From: Pseudomonas capeferrum
GTDB lineage: Bacteria > Pseudomonadota > Gammaproteobacteria > Pseudomonadales > Pseudomonadaceae
Length of the DNA: 64,000 nucleotides
Assembly: GCF_000731675.1 (NCBI RefSeq)
Contig: NZ_JMIT01000001.1
Coordinates: forward strand, 991,526-1,055,525
Reading direction: 5' to 3'
Positions within the stretch are counted from its first letter, which is position 1. Every line of letters begins with the position of its first letter. The notes beneath the pieces were generated by a model, which worked only from the letters and a program-made list of their open reading frames with translations, did no database searches and was not told the DNA's origin. Both the position numbers and the translations under genes were made by a program. Below, one piece after another: positions 44,682-53,818 of this stretch.

Positions 44682-45682
44682 GGCGCCAGCTCATCGTCTT
44701 CGGTTGCTTGAGTGTGCTGGCCCTGGCGGCGGTCGCTGCGCGGCCGCCCACCAGCCTGCCCTTGGGCAATGTCGCCGGCTGCGAGGCCTACGGTGGCTTG
44801 CCGGCGGGTTGGGGCAACGACCCGCTGGCCGGGATGGTCCGCATCAGCGGCGGGCGCTTCACCCCCGGCACTGATGGGGGGTACTCGGATGAGCGACCGT
44901 TCGCCGCAGTGCACGTCGGCGACTTCTGGATCGATCGCACCGAAGTTACCCGCGCGCAGTTCGGCGCCTTTGTCGAGGCTACCCATTACATCACCGAGGC
45001 TGAGCGCTCCGGTGGCGCCGCGTTGTTCCACGTACCGCTGGGCACGGCCAGCGACGGGTCGGCGTTGCCTTGGTGGCGTTACGTAAAGGGTGCTGACTGG
45101 CGCCACCCATCGGGCCCGGACGGGCCGTTGGCCAACCCGGACCAGTACCCTGTGACCTTGGTCACCTTGACCGATGCCCAGGCCTACGCGCAGTGGCGCG
45201 GCAACGACCTTCCCAGCGAGGCCGAGTGGGAATATGCAGCGCGCGGCGTTGACCCCTCGCAACGTCTCGGCGAGGAACCACGCGACAGCCACGGCCGGCC
45301 CTCAGCAAATTACTGGCAGGGTGTGTTCCCGGTACAGGACGCAGCTGAGGACGGTTTCGCTGGCGTTGCCCCGGTGGGTTGCTTTGCCGCCAACGCCTCT
45401 GGGCTGTTCGACATGATCGGCAACGTCTGGGAATGGACGGCAGATGCCCAGTGGGGGCCGCTGATTAGCCACGCCAATGGCGATCCGAGCCAATTGCGTA
45501 GCGCGCTAGCACCGTCGCGTCCCCAGGTCATCAAGGGTGGCTCCTACCTTTGCGCCGCGTCCTATTGCGCCCGCTATCGCACAGCGGCACGTGAGCGCCA
45601 GGATGCGGACCTGGCGACCTCTCATGTGGGCTTTCGCACCATTCGCCGTATCCCGCCAACAACCTTGACCCACTCGGAGTGA
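44678..45682 (+). CDS. Formylglycine-generating enzyme (SUMF1 family), with export signal
   Basis: A 334-residue protein. A hydrophobic N-terminus (MRRQLIVFGCLSVLALAAVA) suggests export or anchoring to the periplasmic face. The FGE-sulfatase domain covers residues 45-325: MVRISGGRFTPGTDGG, FWIDRTEVTRAQFGAFV, LPSEAEWEYAARG, NVWEWTAD, and the copper-binding active site GGSYLCAASYCARYR with Cys292 and Cys297. It oxidises the sulfatase cysteine to formylglycine using O2. It starts within the sulfatase stop codon (ATGA). An FGE with both catalytic cysteines directly behind a sulfatase leaves little doubt about its partner. Confidence 0.92.
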   Translation: MRRQLIVFGCLSVLALAAVAARPPTSLPLGNVAGCEAYGGLPAGWGNDPLAGMVRISGGRFTPGTDGGYSDERPFAAVHVGDFWIDRTEVTRAQFGAFVEATHYITEAERSGGAALFHVPLGTASDGSALPWWRYVKGADWRHPSGPDGPLANPDQYPVTLVTLTDAQAYAQWRGNDLPSEAEWEYAARGVDPSQRLGEEPRDSHGRPSANYWQGVFPVQDAAEDGFAGVAPVGCFAANASGLFDMIGNVWEWTADAQWGPLISHANGDPSQLRSALAPSRPQVIKGGSYLCAASYCARYRTAARERQDADLATSHVGFRTIRRIPPTTLTHSE

Positions 45683-45686
45683 ATCC

Positions 45687-46520
45687 ATGCGCTTGATTCC
45701 TATGCTGTGGGGCGCGTGCGCGCTCCTGATCGTTTCCACTACTGTAATGGCTGATGAAGAGCATGATGCCCGGCGCCTGCTGCAGCAGGCGGTCGACTAC
45801 TATCGGTCGCAAGGCGATGCCGCCTTCGCCGCTTTCAGCCGCCAGGGGGAGTTCATCGATGGCGAGCACTATGTATTTGTGGTCGACACCCACGGCACCA
45901 TGCTTGCTAGCGGTGGTACCTCGGCTGTGCTGATTGGGCGGGATGTCAGCGCTGCCCTAGAGCCGGAGCTTCGCGAGGGCTTTCACCAGGCCTTGAATGG
46001 CGCAGAAGGGGAGGTGCGGGTCGCCGAGTACCGCTGGATGAACGCACGCGATGGCCTGGCGGAGCGCAAGAAGGTGTTTTTCCAGCGCGTGGGTGACCGG
46101 GTCATCGCCGTTGGTCTCTATTTGCCCCGGGCTACACCGCAGCAGGCTGAACAGTTGCTGGATCGTACCGTCGCGGCACTGGAGCAAACTCGGGAGCCAA
46201 GTCTCGCTGCCATCAATGCGCTGTCGCCAAGCTTTCGTGACGACGACCTTTATGTCTTTGTCATCAACCTCGATACCGAGCGCTATGTCGCTCACGGCTA
46301 CAACTTGCGCCTGCTGGGCGTAAAATTCACCCAAGTGCGAGACCCGGACGGCAAGCCGGTGGGTGAGCCAATCCTGGCGCTTATGAAGAATCGTAAGGAG
46401 GGCGGATACGATTACCGGTGGAAAAACCCTGTCACCGGCAAGGTGGAAGACAAATATGCGCTACTGCGCAAGACTGGCAATCTACTGGTGGCGGTAGGGT
46501 ATTACAAGCAGTCTGAATGA
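45687..46520 (+). CDS. Exported tandem single-Cache domain protein
   Basis: A 277-residue protein with a signal peptide (ending VMADE) and two repeats of the sCache_2 type. The first holds EHYVFVVDTHGTMLASGG and the second DLYVFVINLDTERYVAHG; each is followed by a KVFFQRVGD or KYALLRKTGN strand. There is no kinase, HAMP or methyl-accepting part, so it is a free periplasmic ligand-binding protein. GGAG precedes the ATG four bases after the FGE gene. It may capture the substrate for the chemoreceptor at 49107 or another sensor; that link is inferred. Confidence 0.82.
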   Translation: MRLIPMLWGACALLIVSTTVMADEEHDARRLLQQAVDYYRSQGDAAFAAFSRQGEFIDGEHYVFVVDTHGTMLASGGTSAVLIGRDVSAALEPELREGFHQALNGAEGEVRVAEYRWMNARDGLAERKKVFFQRVGDRVIAVGLYLPRATPQQAEQLLDRTVAALEQTREPSLAAINALSPSFRDDDLYVFVINLDTERYVAHGYNLRLLGVKFTQVRDPDGKPVGEPILALMKNRKEGGYDYRWKNPVTGKVEDKYALLRKTGNLLVAVGYYKQSE

Positions 46521-46551
46521 CCCCTCGCCAACCGGGTGTCGGGAGACGAAG

Positions 46552-46599
46552 AGCGGGTCGTCCCAGGGTATCGGGGCGACCCGCTAACGGCGTGTTAGC
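46552..46599. terminator. Tandem hairpins between convergent genes, probable bidirectional terminator
   Basis: A 9-bp perfect stem AGCGGGTCG/CGACCCGCT (46552-46585) is followed by GCTAAC/GTTAGC (46583-46599). There is no T-run, but the place between the stop codons of the Cache and VOC genes suits termination. Confidence 0.45.
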
Positions 46600-46619
46600 G
46601 TCCGTGGAGCCACCCACCC

Positions 46620-47555
46620 TCAATGCTTGGGTGGCGGGCCGCCAGGGGCCCATTTTTCCTGGTAGTGAAAGAGGAAGTACTGCGAGTTGTCGGCACCGGG
46701 GGCTGCAATCCGCGCGGTCCAGCGCTCGTCATGCAGGTCCATGTCGGCGTCGTATTCCACGTGGCAGCCCATGGGGCTGTTGAAGTACCAGAACCAGTTG
46801 GACCCCAGCTGGTGACGCCCTGGCCCCCAGAACGACTCATAGCCTTTCTCGACGAAGCGGGTACCGGCAATCATCACCTCGGTTGGGCCGCCCATGTGGA
46901 AGGTGAAGTGTTCGATACCTTTCATGAACGGCGGCGTCTGGATCAGGAACAGGGTGTGGTGGTCCTGGGTGCCAGCCGGGCGCAGGAAGGGACCGGTGTC
47001 GACGAAGCGGTCGGTGCATACAAAGCCCAGGCGGGTGTAGAACGCTTCTGCCTTAGCGTGGTCAGGCACGAAATAGACCACATGCGACAGGCTGCGTGGC
47101 AAAGCCGGCATGTCGTCGCTGGCGCCCAGCGAGTTGATGGCGCGGCCCAGCTCCGCGCCGGGGGCGTTGCTTATCTCGCCAGGCATTGCCAAGGGGCGGC
47201 GCAGGGTGATGCGAAAACCCAGGGCGAAGCCCATGTCGTCCACCACGCGCAACACGCCGTCTTCCCCCCGCACTACGGTGCGGTCTTTGGAGAGTTCGGC
47301 CTCGATGGCCTGCAGGGTGGCTTCGTCGGCTACGCCGTAAACGGTTTCGCGCAGGGTGTTCGCGGTCTCCATGGCCTTGGGCAGGCGTGGGTCGTCGCGG
47401 TGGCGAATTTCAATGCCGGTGCCGTCCAGGGCCTCGAGGTAGCCGCCGGCTTCGTCCAGCTTTCCCGGCTTCAAACCGTAGTCGGTGAGGTATTGCACGC
47501 AGGCGTCGACGTTGTCGACGCCGAACACAAGGTAATCAGGTCCGATGATCTTCAT
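46620..47555 (-). CDS. VOC family protein, type I extradiol dioxygenase-like
   Basis: A 311-residue protein with two vicinal-oxygen-chelate domains (about residues 1-130 and 145-290), the layout of BphC/XylE-type ring-cleavage dioxygenases. Candidate iron ligands in the C-terminal domain are His in LSHVVYFVP, His in GIEHFTFHMGG and Glu in CHVEYDADM. It would cleave a catechol-type ring next to the hydroxyls. It lies 22 bp downstream of an alpha/beta-hydrolase gene on the same strand, a usual pairing for meta-cleavage. The start MKIIGPDYLVFGVDNV fits the domain boundary. Confidence 0.85.
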   Translation of the reverse strand: MKIIGPDYLVFGVDNVDACVQYLTDYGLKPGKLDEAGGYLEALDGTGIEIRHRDDPRLPKAMETANTLRETVYGVADEATLQAIEAELSKDRTVVRGEDGVLRVVDDMGFALGFRITLRRPLAMPGEISNAPGAELGRAINSLGASDDMPALPRSLSHVVYFVPDHAKAEAFYTRLGFVCTDRFVDTGPFLRPAGTQDHHTLFLIQTPPFMKGIEHFTFHMGGPTEVMIAGTRFVEKGYESFWGPGRHQLGSNWFWYFNSPMGCHVEYDADMDLHDERWTARIAAPGADNSQYFLFHYQEKWAPGGPPPKH

Positions 47556-47577
47556 GGTCGGTTTCTCTTCTCGTCTA

Positions 47578-48735
47578 TCAGGCGGTACGACCACCGAGGT
47601 TTTCGGCGACCCAGTCGGCGATGTACTGGCCGGCGTTAATGGAGTTATCGAAGCTGGAGTGCTGCACACCGCCTTCGCGCGGGGTGAAAATCTTCAGTTC
47701 GCGCTTGGGGCTATTGACCAGTTGTTCGTAGGTGCGGTGGGCCCATTTGAGCGGGATCTGTGAATCCTGCTCGCCATGGGTGACCAGGAACGGCACCTTG
47801 ATCCGCTCCACCACGCCGTCCAGGTGGACGTTTTCGGCGATGGTCATGAATTCATCGATGTTCTTGCCGCCCCAGACCCAGCGCACGTGCTCCCAGTAAT
47901 GCGGCACCGGGAAGCTGCCTTCGCGTTCCAGGCGGCGCTTTTGCACGTCGCGCCAGTCGTGGTTGGCGCCCCACACCACGCCACAGGCAAACCGCGGCTC
48001 GAAAGCCACCACACGCGGGCAGTAGTAGCCGCCCAGCGACACGCCTTCGCAGCCGATGCGCTTGGCGTCCACATCCTCGCGGGTTTCCAGCCAGTCGAAC
48101 ACGCGGCTGCCCCAATGCTCGGCGTCATAACGGGCTTTCAGGTCGTGCAGGCGCAGCGCTTCGCCGGTGCCCGGCTGGTCGATCACCAGCGATGACACGC
48201 CCCGCTTGGCGAGCCAGGCCGGCAGGCCAACCCGGTATTTCATTTCTTTCGTGGAATCCAGGCCGTTGAGTTGCAGCAGTAGAGGCGTCGGCCCCTGTAC
48301 GCCTTCGGCACGGATGAATAGCCCGGAAATGACTTTGCCCTCATAGGGGATCTCGACCCGCTCGCAGTTCTCGCCGGAGAGCGCGATGCCGCGGGCGAAG
48401 GTGTCGAGGAAGCGCTGGTAAAGCTCCATGCGACCTGGGGCGCCGTGAGCTTGCAGGCGTTCACCTGTGAGGTAATAGGTTGCGGCACGGTTGTACTTTT
48501 CGCCGGCTGAAAGCAGGCGGCCTTTCTCTTCGTCCTCGCGGGCCAGGTCACAGAGTTTGTCGGCCGTCTTCGACCAGGCTTCTCGAAAGGCACGGGTTCC
48601 GGCGGCGTCAGGTTGCTTGGCGGCTTCCTGAAGCGGTTCGCACATTTCGACGATTTCACCGATGCGCGCACCCATCTCGATAGCAAGGTTTACCGAGAGG
48701 TTCCAAACGTAGTTGGTGGGAAAATAGCGGAACAT
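47578..48735 (-). CDS. Alpha/beta-hydrolase, pseudooxynicotine-hydrolase-like (C-C bond hydrolase candidate)
   Basis: A 385-residue protein. A helical N-terminal domain (residues 1-125) precedes the hydrolase core with EIPYEGKVISGLFIRAEG, SLVIDQPGTGEA, the nucleophile elbow GCEGVSLGGYYCPR, and the acid and histidine regions VTHGEQDSQIP and GVQHSSFDN. This layout matches the 2,6-dihydroxypseudooxynicotine hydrolase group, which cleaves C-C bonds of aromatic ketones. It precedes the VOC dioxygenase gene in a two-gene operon. The ATG at 48735 is chosen because the protein then begins MFRYFPTNYVWN after AAGGA; longer frames upstream are not protein-like. Confidence 0.85.
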   Translation of the reverse strand: MFRYFPTNYVWNLSVNLAIEMGARIGEIVEMCEPLQEAAKQPDAAGTRAFREAWSKTADKLCDLAREDEEKGRLLSAGEKYNRAATYYLTGERLQAHGAPGRMELYQRFLDTFARGIALSGENCERVEIPYEGKVISGLFIRAEGVQGPTPLLLQLNGLDSTKEMKYRVGLPAWLAKRGVSSLVIDQPGTGEALRLHDLKARYDAEHWGSRVFDWLETREDVDAKRIGCEGVSLGGYYCPRVVAFEPRFACGVVWGANHDWRDVQKRRLEREGSFPVPHYWEHVRWVWGGKNIDEFMTIAENVHLDGVVERIKVPFLVTHGEQDSQIPLKWAHRTYEQLVNSPKRELKIFTPREGGVQHSSFDNSINAGQYIADWVAENLGGRTA

Positions 48736-48930
48736 ATTGTTGTTTTTCCTTCTTCTGGTCCTGGCCGCCATCGACCCTGCACAGCCAGGGCTATCGCCCG
48801 AGGCGCTGTTCGCAGATCGGCAGGGCTCAAGTCGGGCAACCCGGTGTGAACGCTCCCGCATCAGGCAGTGACGCGGGCGTCGGCCACCCCTTGGGGCAGC
48901 TTGCGCAAGCTCGCATGGGCCAAAGGATTG

Positions 48931-48946
48931 GACAAATCGCTTGTTC
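48931..48946. promoter_or_regulatory. Candidate LysR-type operator, copy 2, in divergent promoter region
   Basis: GACAAATCGCTTGTTC agrees at 11 of 15 positions with the reverse complement of the dyad at 52067-52081. It lies between the divergent hydrolase (48735) and chemoreceptor (49107) genes. The rest of the 371-bp gap has no convincing gene. Confidence 0.4.
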
Positions 48947-49106
48947 GGATGCCAGCTATCGGATTGCGAGATACCTGGCGTGCCGCCAAGACGGCAGGCA
49001 TGGCGAACGCTGATGGCACGCATTGTCAGTATCGATTGGTTGGCGAACCCGGGGCTGGTTAGGGTACGCGGCTGCGCGCTGCGCCCCACCCACCAGGAGG
49101 TTCCCC

Positions 49107-51107
49107 ATGCCTTTCACCACGCAAACCCATGACGTTTCGACCGGTGCGTTGCCCCGCTGGCTGGGCCCTCTGAGCGTCGGCGGCAAGCTGTCGCTGGGTT
49201 TCGGCCTGGTGTTGAGCTGCTCCTTGGCCATGGCGCTCACTGCGATGCATGCGGTGCGGGCAACGCAGTCCGACGCGCAACAGTTGCGCAGTCTCGATCG
49301 CTTGCAGGGCCGCCTGGCCCAGGCGCGGCTGGAGGAGAAGGACTTTGGCCTGCGCGCCTCACCAGCGGCGGCCGAGCAGGTCGAGGACAGCTTGCGGCGC
49401 CTGCTTGCGGAACTGCCCGGGGCACAACCGGGCGCCAGCTTGCGCCATGCATTGGAAACCAATGTTGCAGAGTACCTGGAAGCCTTTCGAGTCTATGCCG
49501 GCGCACGGCGCGAAGCGGTCGAGGCGCGTTTGCGCATGCAGGCGCAGGCGCAAGGTACCGGGCAGCGTTTCAGTGGGTTGTTTCTCGATCAGTTAGACGA
49601 CATCAACCAGGGCCTTGAAGGCGGTGCAGCACCCGTCGCGCAGCAGATGCAATTGCTGGAAGAGGCGGCAAGTCTGCGCGAGCGCCTGGCCAACCTACGG
49701 GACAGTGAGCTGTACTTCACCCTGGATGCCCAGAAGCGCTACCGCGACGATTGGGAGAATCGCAGCAACGAAATGGGCACCGCATTGGTCAACCTGGCGT
49801 CGCGCCTGGACGGCGAACAGCGCCAGACCCTAGATGAAGCAGGCCAGGCACTGGAGGAATACCGCCTGGCCTTTCGCCGCTTCGCGGTCAGCGGCGAGTC
49901 GGCTGTCCTCGCCCAGTCGAACATGGCGGCGTCGGCTGACAAGGTGACGAGCCTGTTGGAGGCAGAGCGGGCACAGCGAGACAACGCCAATGCCGCTTCG
50001 CGTCAGCGCCTTGACCTACAACTGGCGGCCATGGTGCTGCTGGCACTGCTGTTTAGCGTCAGCGCCTGCCTGGGGATTCGCCGCGCCATCGTCGTGCCGC
50101 TACGCCGGATGCTTGGCCAGGCCCAGCGAGTGGCGGCCGGAGACCTGGGGGAACGGCTGGCGCCTTCAAGGCGTTCCGACGAACTGGGCCGTCTGAGTGA
50201 TGCCATCGGTATGATGCTAGAGGCATTGCGGTCGCTGGTGGGGCGCATTGGTGCGCAGGTGACGCAACTCGATGGCGCGGCCGGCTCCCTGGCCAGCATG
50301 GTGGAACGTACTGGGCAGGGGGTACGCGCGCAGCGTCGGCAGACCGACCAGGTGGTGGACACAGTGCAGCGCATGAGCGCTGCGGCCGCCGAGGCCAATG
50401 CCCAGCTGGACGGCAGCCAGGTGGCGCTGGCCGAAGCCGGCCTGCTGGTTCGCCAAGGCGACAGTCTGGTGCGCCAGACCCGTGACAGCCTACAGCGCCT
50501 GTCGCGTGAAATGTCCGCCAGCGCCGCGTCCATGCAGGTGCTGCAAAGCCAAAGCGAGGGCATCACCGCCGTGCTGGACGTAATCAACGCCGTGGCCGAG
50601 CAGACCAACCTGCTGGCCCTCAACGCGGCCATCGAGGCGGCCCGTGCCGGCGAACATGGCCGTGGTTTCTCCGTAGTGGCGGACGAAGTGCGGGCGCTGG
50701 CCAGCCGCACGCGCAATTCCACCGGTGAAATCGACGCGATGATCCAGCGCCTGACGCAACTGACCTGTGACACCGCCGCAAGCTTGCGCGGCAGCCACAA
50801 ACTGACCGGGGAGGGCGTGGCGCTCAGCGGCCATGCCAGCGATGTGTTGGCCGCGGTCAGCGCGTCGATGGAGCGCCTCGAACACACCAGCCGGAGCATC
50901 GCCCACACGGCCGCCACTCAGCACAACATGGCCCAGCAGGTGGACGCGGCGGTGGGTCAGGTCAGCCAGGTGGTGGAGCAGAACGCTGAAGACTGCTGCC
51001 GCCTGGAAGAGGCCTCGGGCAGCCTGCAGCGGTTGAGTGCCAATCTGACCCATGCGGTGGGGGCGTTCCGTAGCGGGACGCCGGATGCCGAGGAGCTCAA
51101 GCGGTAA
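49107..51107 (+). CDS. Methyl-accepting chemotaxis protein
   Basis: A 666-residue chemoreceptor. The first membrane helix is at about residues 25-50. A long helical periplasmic region of roughly 290 residues follows, a size that suits a helical bimodular sensor rather than a Cache domain. The second helix (about 313-335, [21 protein letters not shown]) precedes HAMP ([19 protein letters not shown]). The signalling hairpin has [20 protein letters not shown] then [25 protein letters not shown] is 6 bp before the ATG. It probably steers the cell to the compound degraded by this cluster. Its 3' end overlaps the convergent LysR gene by 11 bp. Confidence 0.92.
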   Translation: MPFTTQTHDVSTGALPRWLGPLSVGGKLSLGFGLVLSCSLAMALTAMHAVRATQSDAQQLRSLDRLQGRLAQARLEEKDFGLRASPAAAEQVEDSLRRLLAELPGAQPGASLRHALETNVAEYLEAFRVYAGARREAVEARLRMQAQAQGTGQRFSGLFLDQLDDINQGLEGGAAPVAQQMQLLEEAASLRERLANLRDSELYFTLDAQKRYRDDWENRSNEMGTALVNLASRLDGEQRQTLDEAGQALEEYRLAFRRFAVSGESAVLAQSNMAASADKVTSLLEAERAQRDNANAASRQRLDLQLAAMVLLALLFSVSACLGIRRAIVVPLRRMLGQAQRVAAGDLGERLAPSRRSDELGRLSDAIGMMLEALRSLVGRIGAQVTQLDGAAGSLASMVERTGQGVRAQRRQTDQVVDTVQRMSAAAAEANAQLDGSQVALAEAGLLVRQGDSLVRQTRDSLQRLSREMSASAASMQVLQSQSEGITAVLDVINAVAEQTNLLALNAAIEAARAGEHGRGFSVVADEVRALASRTRNSTGEIDAMIQRLTQLTCDTAASLRGSHKLTGEGVALSGHASDVLAAVSASMERLEHTSRSIAHTAATQHNMAQQVDAAVGQVSQVVEQNAEDCCRLEEASGSLQRLSANLTHAVGAFRSGTPDAEELKR

Positions 51108-52020
51108 CGGCAGACTCTGGGCGGTTGACCATCTCCGTCAGCTTTTCGCGCAGCCAGCGCAGCATGGGGTCACGATCCAGGCTGCGATGCCAACTCATGT
51201 ATTCCTGCATGGCCGGCAGCTCCACCGGCGGCGGCAGGATGCGCAGCGGCAGGTTGCGTGCATAGAGCCGCGCCAGGCGGCTGTGCATGGTGGCGATGCG
51301 TTGGGTGCCGATGACCAGTTGCGCCAAGGTGTTGAAGTCGTGGGTGATGACTTCCACGCGGCGTTTGCAGCCGTACTGGCTCATGAACCACTCCTCTATG
51401 CCGGGCGTGCGGCTGCGCCCGAAGGCGACGCCGACATGCCCTAGCTCAAGGTAGCGTTCCAGTGTCAGACGCTCGCCGATGCTATGGTTCTCGGCGCACA
51501 CCACGCAGACGTGCTGTTCGTCGAACAAGAGCTGTGAGGGGTGCTCCTTCACGATGAAGTGCTCTGGCGCGATCATCAGGTCCACTTCGCCACGCATGAG
51601 CATTTCCATGGCGGTCTGGCCGGGGCTGATGAGTTCGAAGGTGATGTTCGGGGCTTCGTGGTTGATCTCGCGGATCGCCTCGGCGAACAGCACGCTGATC
51701 AGATAGTCCGAGGCCATGATGCGGAAGTGACGTTTACTCCCGGAGATGTCGTGCACCGGTTTGGCGGTGATGGAGGTCTGGATTTTCAGCAGTACGTCGC
51801 GAACCGGCAATGCCAGTTCCTTTGCCAGCGGGGTGGGCATCATCTTGCGGCCCACCTGCACCAGCAGGTCATCTTCGAAGTAGGTACGCAGGCGTCCGAG
51901 TACACCGCTGGTGGCCGATTGGGTCATGTGCAGGCGGGCGGCGGCACGGGTGATGTTCTGCTCTTCGAGCAGTACATCCAGCGCCACCAGGAGGTTCAAA
52001 TCCAGGTGTTTGAAGCGCAT
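51097..52020 (-). CDS. LysR family transcriptional regulator
   Basis: A 307-residue LTTR of the NodD/LinR/SyrM type: [20 protein letters not shown], the [27 protein letters not shown], and an effector domain with [21 protein letters not shown] lies 9 bp before the ATG at 52020; an ATG at 52029 overlaps that site. It is divergent from the FAD monooxygenase gene, with a perfect dyad just upstream of its start, so it probably regulates both that gene and itself. A related LysR gene lies at 53800. Confidence 0.9.
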   Translation of the reverse strand: MRFKHLDLNLLVALDVLLEEQNITRAAARLHMTQSATSGVLGRLRTYFEDDLLVQVGRKMMPTPLAKELALPVRDVLLKIQTSITAKPVHDISGSKRHFRIMASDYLISVLFAEAIREINHEAPNITFELISPGQTAMEMLMRGEVDLMIAPEHFIVKEHPSQLLFDEQHVCVVCAENHSIGERLTLERYLELGHVGVAFGRSRTPGIEEWFMSQYGCKRRVEVITHDFNTLAQLVIGTQRIATMHSRLARLYARNLPLRILPPPVELPAMQEYMSWHRSLDRDPMLRWLREKLTEMVNRPESAVTA

Positions 52021-52066
52021 TACGGGCATCCCTTGTTGTATTTATTTTCGCGATACCCTGCATCCC

Positions 52067-52081
52067 GACTAACGATTAGTC
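52067..52081. promoter_or_regulatory. Candidate LysR-type operator, copy 3 (perfect dyad)
   Basis: GACTAACGATTAGTC is a perfect inverted repeat (GACTAA, 3-base spacer, TTAGTC). It lies 47 bp upstream of the LysR gene and 159 bp upstream of the divergent FAD monooxygenase gene, the normal place for an LTTR recognition site. Related sequences occur at 30854 and 48931. Confidence 0.6.
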
Positions 52082-52239
52082 AAATTGTTCCTGCCTTCCT
52101 AGCCTGTGCCCTCAAGGACCTCTCTGCTGTTGTGCTACCCAGCAGCGCTGGCGTGGTCCCGCTCAAAACACTGTTTATGCTCGGGTCATCACGCTCGCGA
52201 TCGCCCTTGCGCTCCCACAACAAGAACAAGGATTCATTC

Positions 52240-53364
52240 ATGAGCGATATCAGCAAGGTACTCGTGGTCGGCGGCGGGATTGGTGGCCTCTGCGCAGCCA
52301 TCGCATTACGCCGTCAGGGCGTTGCGGTGGACCTGGTGGAAATCAAGTCCGAGTGGACCGTCTATGGCGTCGGCATCATTCAGCAGAGCAACGTGGTGCG
52401 AGAGATGGCCCGTCTCGGCGTGCTCGACGACTACCTCGAAGCGGCCTACGCCTTCGAGGACGTTGGCATCTACGATCTGCAGGGCAATGCCCTGGTACGC
52501 ATCCCGGGCCAGCGCTTGGCCGGCCCGGATTATCCCGCCAACGTCGGTATCTCGCGCCTGTCTCTGCACCAGGTGCTGAGCACCACTGCGATCGACCTTG
52601 GCACCCAGGTACGCCTTGGCTTGTCGGTAGAATCCTTCCAGCAAGACGCGGCCGGCGTAGATGTGAGCTTCACCGATGGCAGCGCTGGTCGCTACGACTT
52701 GGTTGTGGGGGCCGACGGCGTTTACTCGAAGCTTCGCGGCATGCTCTTTGGCGACACCTACAAGCCGCGTTTCACCGGGCAGGCCGTGTGGCGCTACAAT
52801 TTTGCTCGACATCCTTCCATTGATCATCTGGCGAGCTATGTCGGCGCTGAGGGTAACGCCGGCCTGGTACCGCTGTCCGACGACCTGATGTACATGTTCT
52901 CCACCTCCCACGAGCCGGGTAACCCGCGCTATGAGCCGGCACAGTTGGCCGAACTGATGCGTGACCGCATCAGTAAGATCGCAGGCCTGGTGGGCGAGTT
53001 GCGCGAGCAGATTACCGACAGCAGCCAGGTGGTCTACAAACCCATGGAAGTGGTGTTCGTCGACGAGCCTTGGTTCAAAGGTCGTGTTCTGCTGATTGGC
53101 GACGCGGCTCATGCAACCACGCCGCATCTGGGGCAGGGCGCCGGGATGGCAATCGAGGACGCGTTGGTTCTGAGCCTGGAACTGCGCGGCAATGGTTCGG
53201 TACAAGAGCGGCTTCAGCGTTTCATGACGCGCCGTTTTGAGCGCTGCAAGTACATCAGCGAGAACTCGATCATGGCCGGGGAGAGGGAAATGGCCCGTGA
53301 CGCGACGTTCGATCGCATCGGACTGACCAAGGCGATGCTCAAGCTGACCGCCGAACCGATCTGA
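52240..53364 (+). CDS. FAD-dependent aromatic hydroxylase (class A flavoprotein monooxygenase)
   Basis: A 374-residue flavoenzyme. The FAD motif VLVVGGGIGGLCAAIALRRQG is at the N-terminus, the DG motif LVVGADGVYSKLR is mid-protein, and the GD motif LLIGDAAHATTPHLGQGAG lies near the C-terminus. Such enzymes hydroxylate phenolic or benzoic rings with NAD(P)H and O2, which would prepare the ring for the VOC dioxygenase. AAGGA precedes the ATG at 52240. It is divergent from a LysR gene and is followed by a Rieske ferredoxin gene 64 bp downstream. Confidence 0.92.
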   Translation: MSDISKVLVVGGGIGGLCAAIALRRQGVAVDLVEIKSEWTVYGVGIIQQSNVVREMARLGVLDDYLEAAYAFEDVGIYDLQGNALVRIPGQRLAGPDYPANVGISRLSLHQVLSTTAIDLGTQVRLGLSVESFQQDAAGVDVSFTDGSAGRYDLVVGADGVYSKLRGMLFGDTYKPRFTGQAVWRYNFARHPSIDHLASYVGAEGNAGLVPLSDDLMYMFSTSHEPGNPRYEPAQLAELMRDRISKIAGLVGELREQITDSSQVVYKPMEVVFVDEPWFKGRVLLIGDAAHATTPHLGQGAGMAIEDALVLSLELRGNGSVQERLQRFMTRRFERCKYISENSIMAGEREMARDATFDRIGLTKAMLKLTAEPI

Positions 53365-53428
53365 AACTGCTAGCCGTGGCGGCTATTCCGCTGGTTACGC
53401 GTTCACCCCCTGAGTTATCGAGGTCTGC

Positions 53429-53818
53429 GTGTCCCAGGATTTGACATTGCTCTGCCGCGACGAGCAGTTGCAGGAAGGCCTTGCCCGTGGGTTCGACCCC
53501 TGGGGCCAGGGGCGTGACACCGTGCTTGCGTTGCGCTGGCGTGGCCAGGTGCGCGTCTATCGAAACCTGTGTCCGCACCTGGACGTGGCCATGCAGTACC
53601 GCAAGGATCGCTTTATGTCTGGCGATGGCCGACACATTGTCTGCTTTGCTCATGGCGCGCTGTTTCAACCCGACAACGGCTTCTGCGTGCTCGGTCCCTG
53701 CCTGGGCCAGTCACTGCAAGCCCTGATGGTAATGGTCGACGTTTCGGGAAACGTATGGCTGGAGGAGGGTGCCCCTCGGGCAAACGATGAGGCTATTGCG
53801 TGCGCTTCCATGGATTAG
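53429..53818 (+). CDS. Small Rieske [2Fe-2S] ferredoxin
   Basis: A 129-residue protein with one Rieske cluster: Cys48 and His50 in CPHLD, Cys72 and His75 in CFAHGALF. It lacks any mononuclear-iron oxygenase domain, so it is an electron carrier like those of multi-component oxygenases. It starts with GTG at 53429, five bases after GAGG. Its last codons overlap the next LysR gene by 19 bp. No Rieske oxygenase subunit is encoded beside it, so its electron acceptor is not clear. Confidence 0.86.
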   Translation: MSQDLTLLCRDEQLQEGLARGFDPWGQGRDTVLALRWRGQVRVYRNLCPHLDVAMQYRKDRFMSGDGRHIVCFAHGALFQPDNGFCVLGPCLGQSLQALMVMVDVSGNVWLEEGAPRANDEAIACASMD

